Shown here: positions 6,781 through 12,886 of the stretch, piece by piece
How positions within the stretch are numbered: the stretch's first letter is position 1
Layout: each line of letters opens with the position of its first letter
From: Anaerolineales bacterium
GTDB lineage: Bacteria; Chloroflexota; Anaerolineae; Anaerolineales; DRMV01
Assembly: GCA_015494815.1 (NCBI GenBank)
Contig: WGAK01000017.1
Span: 1 to 17,037, forward strand
Length of the DNA stretch: 17,037 bases
Reading direction: 5' to 3'
Notes under the pieces: model-generated
What the model was told of the DNA's origin: nothing
Seen by the model: the letters and a program-made list of their open reading frames with translations, nothing else
Database searches by the model: none
Made by a program: the position numbers and the translations under genes

Positions 6781-9700
6781 ATGCGCGACTACCTCTTTCG
6801 CGGTTCCCTGGCCCAGTTGGACCCCGACCTGTATGACCTGACGCAAATCGAGGCCGAACGCCAATATCGGGTGCTCATCCTCATCCCCAGTGAAAGTTAT
6901 GTGCCCCTGGCCATCCGCGAGGCCCTGGCCAGCGCGTTCCACAACATCTACGCGGAGGGCTACCCGCCTGAAGCCACCCGCTTCATGTCCGAAGATGAGA
7001 TTTTGGACTACAAGATGCGCCTGGCCGAATATCGCCGTTTCTCGGACCCGCGCTATTACAAAGGTGTGGAATATGCCGACATCGTCGAGGCCCTGGCCCG
7101 GCGGCGGGCCGCGGAGTTGTTCGCCGCGACCACGCCCGATTACGACCCCGACGAGGTGTATGTCAATGTGCAGCCCCTTTCGGGCGCACCGGCCAACAAC
7201 GCGGTCTACACCGCGCTGCTCAAGCCCGGCGACACCATCTTGAGCATGGACCTCATCTACGGCGGCCATCTGAGCCACGGCTCCCGGGCCAATCGCACGG
7301 GCAAACTGTACAATGTGGTGCATTACACCATTGACCCGCAGACGGGGCAGATTGACTACGAACAAATCGAGGCCTTGGCCAGGGAGCACAAGCCCAAAAT
7401 CATCATCGCCGGCTATTCGTCCTACCCGTGGCAGGTCAACTGGCAGTGGTTCCGCCGCATTGCCGACGAAGTCGGCGCGTATCTCATGGCCGATATTTCG
7501 CATGTGGCGGGGCTGGTGGTCGCGGGCGCGTATCCCACGCCGGTGGGTTGGGCGCACATCATCACCACCACCACGCACAAGACCCTCATGGGCCCGCGCG
7601 GCGCGCTCATCATCACCACCGAGCCCACCCTGGCCCGCAAGATTGACCGGGGCGTGTTCCCCGGCGAGCAGGGCGGCCCGCATGTGAATGTGTTCGCGGC
7701 CATGGCCCTGGCCTTCAAACTGGCCCGCACGCAGCAGTTCAAGGACCTGCAGCATCAAATCGTCAAGAACGCGGCCGTGCTGGCCGACCGCCTGGCCGAG
7801 CGTGGCCTGCGCATTGCCTACGGCGGTACCAACACCCACTTGCTCAATGTGGACATGAAGTCCGTGCGCGGTCGTGACGGCACCCCGCTTTCGGGTGACC
7901 TGGCGGCCCGCATCCTCGACCTGGCGGGCATTGTGGTCAACCGCAACACCATCCCCGGCGACAAGAGCGCCAAGAACCCCTCGGGCATTCGCCTGGGCAC
8001 GCCCTGGATTACCCAACGAGGCTTCCGCGAGGACGAGACGCGCGCCCTGGCCGACATCATCGCCGACCTGCTGTTGGCCGTGGAGCCCTACCGCGTGCAA
8101 GGCGCCCAACGCGCCAAGGTGGACTACGCCGCGCTGCGGGACGCCAAACTACGGGTGCGCGACCTGGCGTTGCAGGCCGGCATTGAGGTCGAACCGCCGG
8201 CCCACCACGGCTACCCCCACTTCTACTACGCGGACGACAAGCCCCAACGCGGCGGCACGCATACGGTGTTGGCCGTGGGCGGCCCTCGGGTACGGCAGTT
8301 CTTGAACTTCGTGCTCAGCGCGGACATCGAAGCCTTGCAGCCGGGCCAGTCCGCCGCCACCCTGGTGCCCGTGGGGCCCGACGCGCACATCGAGGCCGTG
8401 GTCACGGCCCGCGAGCCGCACCGCTTCCACCTGACCGTGCCCGCGGACCAGGCCGCGGCCGTGGCCGATTATCTGCGGGCCCTGTCCGACGGCTACATCG
8501 CCTTTGGCGACGACGACCTGCGCCGCAAGATTCCCGGCCCGGTGTGGGTGCACGAGGACCTGGACGCCGAGGTGGTGACCGACGCGCCCGGTCCGGCCGT
8601 GGCCGCGCACAAACCGTACTTCATCGGCATGGCCCGGCATGGCGCCGCCGAGGGCCCGGCCAAAGACGATTTCCACTGGGAAGAACCTGCGGCCGGGGAA
8701 CTCAAGCGTACGCCGCTGCACGCGTTGCACAAGCAGTTGGGCGCCAAGATGGGCGCGTTCGCGGGCTATGAGATGCCCTTGTGGTACTCGTCGGCCAAAG
8801 ACGAGCACCTGGCCGTGCGCACGGCCGCGGGCGTGTTCGACATCGCGCACATGGGCGTCTTCGAACTCAGCGGGCCCGACGCGGCCGCGTTCCTCGACAG
8901 CGTGCTGGGCAACGACATCGGCAAACTCGCGGTGGGCGAGTCGGCCTACAGCCACTTGCTGGACGCCCACGCGCGGGTGATTGACGATGTGATGGTCTAC
9001 CGAGTGGGCCCCGAGCAATTCTTCCTGGTGGTCAATGCGGCCAATGTGGCCAAAGACTGGGTCTGGCTGCATCTGGTGAAAGACGGCCGCGTGCAGGTGG
9101 ACCCGCAGCGCCCCTGGGCCCTGGCCTTCGGCCGCGGGGTGCGCATCCGCGATTTGCGCGACCCGCAGGCCGGGCTGGACCGCCGCGTGCTCATCGCCAT
9201 CCAGGGCCCGCGCAGCCTGGACGCGCTGCTGGCTCTGGGCGCGGACGAGGCCACCAAAGCCCGCTTGCGGGGCCTCAAGTGGGCGCACATCACCCCCGCC
9301 ATCCTGGGCGGCTTCGACATCCAGATTCTCGATGTGTATGTCTCGCGCACGGGCTACACCGGCGAGCGCCGCGGCTACGAACTCTTCGTGCACCCCATGC
9401 AGGCTGCCACCCTCATGGCCGCGCTGCTGCAGGTGGGTGAGCCCTTCGGCGTCAAGCCCGCGGGCCTGGCCGCGCGCGATTCCCTGCGCACCGAGGCCGG
9501 GTTGCCGTTGTATGGGCACGAGTTGGGCGGCCCGCTGAACCTGGGCGTGGGCGACGCGGGCCTGGCCAGGTATGTCAAGGTGTACAAACCCTGGTTCATC
9601 GGCCGCGCCGCCTTCTTAGAGCAAGAGGCGCAACGCACGCGGGAGGTCATTCGCTTCAAGGTCACCGAGAAGCCCAGCCCTATGGCCCATCAGGGCGACC

Positions 9701-9951
9701 CGGTGCTGGACCGCCGCGGCAAGGTGGTGGGCGTGGTGACCAGCAGCGCGGTGGGCACCGACGGCTATCAGGTGGGCCTGGCCTATGTGGACAAGAAGTA
9801 CAAGGACGAAGGCACGCCGTTGTACCTCTTGACCGGCGCGCATCGGCACACCAGGGCCCCCAAGGCCCCGGCCGATTTGCAGCCGGGCGACAAGGTACCC
9901 GTGCCCGTGCCCGCGGTGGTGGGCAAGCGCTTCCCCAAGAAGTTCGTCTAA
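6781..9951 (+). CDS. Fused serine hydroxymethyltransferase / glycine cleavage T protein (GlyA-GcvT)
   Basis: 1056 residues carrying two folate enzymes. Residues about 10-465 are SHMT (serine + THF to glycine + methylene-THF): IPSESYVP at 35-42, YAEGYP at 57-62, RYYKGVEY at 91-98, LYGGHLSHG-type loop at 159-167, DISHVAGL at 238-245, PLP-lysine Lys267 in TTTTHKTLMGPRG, FPGEQGGPH at 293-301 and SGIRLGTPW with Arg404. Residues about 640-1056 are GcvT (aminomethyl-H-protein + THF to methylene-THF + NH3): GYEMPLWYSSAKDEH at 662-676, FDIAHMG, the Asp735-Asp736 pair in VIDDVMVYR, and AARDSLRTEAGLPLYGHEL at 897-915. The middle (about 495-575) resembles the start of the GcvT domain and looks like a decayed duplicate. 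SHMT also has a 20-30 residue insertion after YAEGYP. No frameshift or stop separates the parts. P, H and L proteins are not nearby. The HAD gene follows 6 nt downstream. Confidence 0.96.
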   Translation: MRDYLFRGSLAQLDPDLYDLTQIEAERQYRVLILIPSESYVPLAIREALASAFHNIYAEGYPPEATRFMSEDEILDYKMRLAEYRRFSDPRYYKGVEYADIVEALARRRAAELFAATTPDYDPDEVYVNVQPLSGAPANNAVYTALLKPGDTILSMDLIYGGHLSHGSRANRTGKLYNVVHYTIDPQTGQIDYEQIEALAREHKPKIIIAGYSSYPWQVNWQWFRRIADEVGAYLMADISHVAGLVVAGAYPTPVGWAHIITTTTHKTLMGPRGALIITTEPTLARKIDRGVFPGEQGGPHVNVFAAMALAFKLARTQQFKDLQHQIVKNAAVLADRLAERGLRIAYGGTNTHLLNVDMKSVRGRDGTPLSGDLAARILDLAGIVVNRNTIPGDKSAKNPSGIRLGTPWITQRGFREDETRALADIIADLLLAVEPYRVQGAQRAKVDYAALRDAKLRVRDLALQAGIEVEPPAHHGYPHFYYADDKPQRGGTHTVLAVGGPRVRQFLNFVLSADIEALQPGQSAATLVPVGPDAHIEAVVTAREPHRFHLTVPADQAAAVADYLRALSDGYIAFGDDDLRRKIPGPVWVHEDLDAEVVTDAPGPAVAAHKPYFIGMARHGAAEGPAKDDFHWEEPAAGELKRTPLHALHKQLGAKMGAFAGYEMPLWYSSAKDEHLAVRTAAGVFDIAHMGVFELSGPDAAAFLDSVLGNDIGKLAVGESAYSHLLDAHARVIDDVMVYRVGPEQFFLVVNAANVAKDWVWLHLVKDGRVQVDPQRPWALAFGRGVRIRDLRDPQAGLDRRVLIAIQGPRSLDALLALGADEATKARLRGLKWAHITPAILGGFDIQILDVYVSRTGYTGERRGYELFVHPMQAATLMAALLQVGEPFGVKPAGLAARDSLRTEAGLPLYGHELGGPLNLGVGDAGLARYVKVYKPWFIGRAAFLEQEAQRTREVIRFKVTEKPSPMAHQGDPVLDRRGKVVGVVTSSAVGTDGYQVGLAYVDKKYKDEGTPLYLLTGAHRHTRAPKAPADLQPGDKVPVPVPAVVGKRFPKKFV

Positions 9952-9957
9952 ACGCCC

Positions 9958-10587
9958 GTGAGCACCCAGGCGGCCAGGCCGTTGCGCGGCTTGTTGTGGG
10001 ATTTGGGCGGCGTGCTGCTGCGGACCGAAGACCCCGGGCCGCGGCAACGCCTGGCCGCGCGCTTTGGCCTCACCCGGGCGCAGTTGGAAGACCTGGTATT
10101 CAACAGCCCTACCGGCCTGGCCGCCCAGCGGGGGGACATGCCCGCGCGCGACCATCTGGCCGCGGTCGCGGCGCAATTGGGCCTCGATGCGGCCGCGTGG
10201 CGGGAATTCTGGCGGCAGTTTTGGGCCGGCGACCGGGTGGACGCGCACCTGGTCGCCTGGCTTGAAGCGCGTAAGCCGCGCTATCGCCTGGGCTTGCTGA
10301 GCAATGCCTGGGACACGACCCGCGCCTGGCTCGCCCGGCAACCCCGGCTGGCGGCGTTGTGGGATGTGGTGGTCATCTCGGCCGAGGTCGGGAAGATGAA
10401 GCCGGACCCCGCCATCTATCGCCATGCCCTGGCGCAGATGGATTTGCCCCCTGAGGCCGTGCTGTTCGTGGACGACAACCTGGCCAATGTGGCTGCCGCG
10501 CGCGCCCTGGGCCTGACCGCGATTCGCTTCACCGACCCCGCGGCCCTGTCGCAAGCCCTGGTGGCGCACGGCCTGCCGGGCTTGTGA
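9958..10587 (+). CDS. HAD-superfamily hydrolase, subfamily IA, YihX-like
   Basis: 209 residues with HAD phosphatase motifs: motif I LLWDLGGVLL with nucleophile Asp15, an alpha-helical cap about 25-100, motif II LLSNA (Ser115), motif III KMKPD (Lys148), motif IV VLFVDDN (Asp172-Asp173). Motif I reads D-L-G-G-V instead of D-x-D, so the usual general acid two residues after the nucleophile is Gly. This is the form seen in the YihX (glucose-1-phosphatase) and epoxide-hydrolase-N-domain-like group, so it is a subfamily trait rather than damage. The substrate is unknown. The GTG start at 9958 has no clear ribosome binding site and lies 6 nt after the fusion gene, so translation probably depends on the upstream gene. 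No other start fits, because Asp15 is so near the N-terminus. Confidence 0.9.
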   Translation: MSTQAARPLRGLLWDLGGVLLRTEDPGPRQRLAARFGLTRAQLEDLVFNSPTGLAAQRGDMPARDHLAAVAAQLGLDAAAWREFWRQFWAGDRVDAHLVAWLEARKPRYRLGLLSNAWDTTRAWLARQPRLAALWDVVVISAEVGKMKPDPAIYRHALAQMDLPPEAVLFVDDNLANVAAARALGLTAIRFTDPAALSQALVAHGLPGL

Positions 10588-10609
10588 GCCGCCCAGGAAC
10601 AACACAAAC

Positions 10610-10625
10610 GCCCCGCCGTGCCGTG
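10610..10625 (+). repeat. 16-bp direct repeat, copy 1 (upstream of the GT87-like gene)
   Basis: GCCCCGCCGTGCCGTG, identical to 11668-11683. Both copies are preceded by AAAC (directly here, with two extra bases in copy 2). The pair brackets the GT87-like gene, whose base composition differs from the surroundings. Confidence 0.6.
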
Positions 10626-10652
10626 GTCAGGGGCCTGCGTAAACGCGACAAT
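10624..10652 (+). promoter_or_regulatory. Weak candidate promoter for the GT87-like gene
   Basis: TGGTCA (10624-10629) and GACAAT (10647-10652) are 17 nt apart and each match the sigma-70 consensus at 4 of 6 positions. The position, about 50 nt before the ATG at 10702, is sensible. Read-through from the HAD gene is also possible. Confidence 0.25.
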
Positions 10653-10701
10653 CGGCATGTTTTTGAAAGCCTTATTCCGTCCCATCCGCAAAGAGGTGAA
10701 C

Positions 10702-11586
10702 ATGAGTCGCCTCAAGGGCGCGCCTGGGGCCGAACGAAAGCGAGCGTTCCTCGTTGGCACGCTTGTTTTGGCCATCTTGGTGCTTCTTTTCGCTTGGGTG
10801 CCTTTGCCCGGAGGTGATGACTGGGCGGTCTTTTATGTGGCCGCCCGGCGGGTTCTGATGGGCTTCCCCTTGTATGGAGAGCCCATTGTTCGCCTTTCCC
10901 ATTATGATTATTACTACTATAACCCACCTTGGTTGGCGATGTCGCTGATGCCGCTGGCTTTGTTGCCGTTTCGCTGGGGACGGGCTGTACTTTCCGCGTC
11001 CACATTGCTTCTTGCAGCGCTTTTGCTGCGCCGCTGGGAGAAGTCGCCTTATGGACCGCCCAAAATGATCCTGGTTCTGCTTTCGCCACCTATGATTTAT
11101 CTTCTGCGAAACGGCCAGGTTGACGCATTGGTTCTGGGAGGCGTGTTTCTACCCGTGGAGTTTTGGCCTTTGGTTGCGTTGACCAAGCCCCAAGTGGCAT
11201 TTGGTTTGGCTTTGGGTGTACCACGGCCTTATTGGCGGCGGACCGCTTTGGTGATGGCAGGTTTCTTGCTGCTTTCGGGCCTTTTTTGGGGAAATTGGCT
11301 CGTTGCGCTTGTCCAACAGCCAGCGCCGCTCGCCAATGAAAGCAACTTGTGGTTTGGGTTGTGGCCGCTTCAGGTGCCGATAGGCTTGACTTTGCTCTGG
11401 TTGGGGATACGGCACAAGGACGAACGCTTGCTCGTGGCGAGTTCGCCGCTGCTTGCCCCCTATGCTTCGACGCACAGTTTGCTTGGCCCTTGGATCGCTT
11501 TGCTTACTTGGCTGAGTCCGGCCCAGGGGACCATCGCGCTTTTGACCTGGTGGGGCGCAATTATCTATCGCCTGAATTTGTTTTGA
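10702..11586 (+). CDS. GT87 (DUF2029)-like membrane glycosyltransferase, short form
   Basis: 294 residues, multi-pass. It has the GT87 signature that begins DDWAVFYVAARRVLMGFPLY (39-58), followed by YYYNPPWLAMSLMPLALLPF (71-90) and RNGQVDALVLGG (136-147). GT87 members are GT-C enzymes that transfer mannose or a related sugar from a polyprenyl phosphate on the outer face of the membrane; Asp39 or Asp40 is the likely catalytic acid region. It is shorter than most members (about 400 residues), lacking some C-terminal helices, but ends cleanly. ATG at 10702 is chosen for AAGAGGTG at 10691-10698; a GTG start at 10618 is possible but has no such site. GC is lower than in the neighbours (47% and 62% in two 60-base rows I counted), suggesting separate origin. 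The target is unknown. Confidence 0.88.
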   Translation: MSRLKGAPGAERKRAFLVGTLVLAILVLLFAWVPLPGGDDWAVFYVAARRVLMGFPLYGEPIVRLSHYDYYYYNPPWLAMSLMPLALLPFRWGRAVLSASTLLLAALLLRRWEKSPYGPPKMILVLLSPPMIYLLRNGQVDALVLGGVFLPVEFWPLVALTKPQVAFGLALGVPRPYWRRTALVMAGFLLLSGLFWGNWLVALVQQPAPLANESNLWFGLWPLQVPIGLTLLWLGIRHKDERLLVASSPLLAPYASTHSLLGPWIALLTWLSPAQGTIALLTWWGAIIYRLNLF

Positions 11587-11667
11587 CCAGCACGAGCGAT
11601 GGGCGATTTGACCCAACATCCTGGCGGTGGGATGAAAGCGTTCGCGTGATGGGCCTTATATAAACAG

Positions 11668-11683
11668 GCCCCGCCGTGCCGTG
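11668..11683 (+). repeat. 16-bp direct repeat, copy 2 (downstream of the GT87-like gene)
   Basis: Second copy of GCCCCGCCGTGCCGTG (first at 10610-10625), 85 nt after the GT87-like stop. Its first bases also form the right arm of a hairpin GGGCCT/AGGCCC (11651-11656 and 11666-11671, loop 9 nt) that lacks a T-run. Confidence 0.6.
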
Positions 11684-11844
11684 TGCGACCCCGGATTTGC
11701 GCCTATCCAGGCAGGTGGGAGCCTACCTGGCGGTTCCGCCTTGGCTTGCGCCTATCGCGTCCCCGCGCAGGATGTCCGGCTCCCTTTGGAATAGGTTGGG
11801 CCAAATCCGGTTCCCGCGCATCACGAACACAGCAGGGCATCTTT

Positions 11845-11853
11845 GTTATACCA
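11845..11853 (-). promoter_or_regulatory. Possible extended -10 reading into the intergenic repeats
   Basis: On the minus strand the bases read TGGTATAAC, one base off the TGGTATAAT found before ridA. It lies directly after the epimerase terminator and would transcribe the 11650-11838 repeat region. No -35 is visible. Confidence 0.25.
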
Positions 11854-11854
11854 C

Positions 11855-11878
11855 AAAAACGGCCGTCTGGCGCGGCCG
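11855..11878 (-). terminator. Rho-independent terminator after the epimerase gene
   Basis: On the minus strand a CGGCCG stem (11878-11873), 7-nt loop and CGGCCG stem (11865-11860) are followed by TTTTT (11859-11855). The position, 73 nt past the epimerase stop, fits the end of the minus-strand transcript. Confidence 0.65.
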
Positions 11879-11950
11879 GTAGGCGCGGGCCTTCTGGCGC
11901 GGTGATGGGCACGAGCCCGGTCGTGCGCGTGGGCGTCGCGGGTCGGCGGT

Positions 11951-12886
11951 CTATGCGGGGGTGGCCCGCAGCATGCGGCGCAGGCCCTGGGCCAGCGAGA
12001 CGCGCGCCCGAAAGCGCAGCACCTGGGCCGCCAAGGTGGGGTCCCCCACCGAGTGGCGGATGTCGCCGGGCCGTGGGGGCGCGAAGTCGGGCAACGGCGC
12101 TTTGGGAAAGTAGCGATAGAGTTCGGCCAGCAGGTCGAGCAAGGTCACGGCCTGGCCGGTGCACACATTGTAGGCCCGGCCGGCCGCGTCGGCGGGCGCG
12201 TGGGCCGCGGCCAGCAGCGCGTCCACCACATCGGCCACGAACACGAAATCGCGGGTTTGATGGCCGTCGCCGTAGATGGTGGGTGCCTGGCCCCGGCGGA
12301 GCCGTTCCACGAACACCGCGACCGCGGCCGCGTAGGGGCTATCGGGCCGCTGTCGGGGGCCATACACGTTGAAGAAGCGCAAGGCCACCGTCGGCAGGCC
12401 CATGCGGGTGTAGGCCTGGGCCAGGGCTTCGCCGGCCACTTTGCTGGCCGCGTAAGGCGACAGCGCGCGCGGCGGCAGGGCCTCGTGCAAAGGCTGCTGC
12501 GTGTGGTCGCCATACACCGCCGCGCTGGAGGCCAGGACCACCCGCTGCACGCCGGCCTGGCGCGCGGCTTCCAGCACCACCGCGGTGCCGCGCTCGTTGA
12601 TGTCCACGCAGGTCAGCGGGTCTTCGATGGAGCCGGGCACGGACACGAACGCGGCCAGATGGAACACCACCTGGACGCCCTCCAAAGCCCGGCCCACGGC
12701 CTGGGCATCGCGAATGTCGCCGCGCAAGATGTGCAAGTCGGGGTGGCGCTGCACTGCGATCAGGTTGTCGCGCCGGCCGGTGCTGAAGTCATCCAGCACC
12801 CGCACCGCCACCCCGCGGGCCAAAAGCCCTTCCACCAGGTGCGAGCCGATGAAACCCGCCCCGCCGGTGACCAGCGCGGTGCGCAT
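11951..12886 (-). CDS. NAD-dependent UDP-sugar 4-epimerase (extended SDR, GalE/WbpP-like)
   Basis: 311 residues. Rossmann motif TGGAGFIGSH at 7-16, DDF at 32-34 (NAD ribose, not NADP), GDIRD at 56-60, HLAAFVSVPGSIEDP at 76-90, catalytic Ser120/121 with Y145-AAS-K149, RFFNVYGPRQ at 170-179 and YGDGHQTRDFVFVADV at 205-220. The SVPxSIEDP block and overall length match UDP-GlcNAc/UDP-glucose 4-epimerases, so it probably inverts C4 of a UDP-hexose(-NAc); dehydratase or decarboxylase members (for example UDP-xylose synthase) are less likely but not excluded. Its ATG shares one base with the stop of the sugar transferase (TGATG), so the two are translationally coupled, and its product may be the donor for that enzyme. 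A terminator follows. Confidence 0.92.
   Translation of the reverse strand: MRTALVTGGAGFIGSHLVEGLLARGVAVRVLDDFSTGRRDNLIAVQRHPDLHILRGDIRDAQAVGRALEGVQVVFHLAAFVSVPGSIEDPLTCVDINERGTAVVLEAARQAGVQRVVLASSAAVYGDHTQQPLHEALPPRALSPYAASKVAGEALAQAYTRMGLPTVALRFFNVYGPRQRPDSPYAAAVAVFVERLRRGQAPTIYGDGHQTRDFVFVADVVDALLAAAHAPADAAGRAYNVCTGQAVTLLDLLAELYRYFPKAPLPDFAPPRPGDIRHSVGDPTLAAQVLRFRARVSLAQGLRRMLRATPA

Larger units (their letters stand above)
11587..11950. other. Convergent intergenic region with terminator and repeats
   Basis: 364 nt between the GT87-like gene (+) and the epimerase gene (-). It holds the GGGCCT/AGGCCC hairpin at 11651-11671, the second direct-repeat copy, a 9-bp inverted repeat CCGGATTTG (11691-11699) / CAAATCCGG (11802-11810), an 11-bp direct repeat TTGCGCCTATC (11697-11707 and 11746-11756), a minus-strand TGGTATAAC box (11853 down to 11845) and a minus-strand terminator (11878 down to 11855). 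I see no convincing coding sequence. Confidence 0.6.

Noticed and set aside
6448..8109. 553-codon minus-strand open frame across the fusion start
   Set aside because: Antisense shadow of the SHMT coding sequence; no ribosome binding site or family motif seen.
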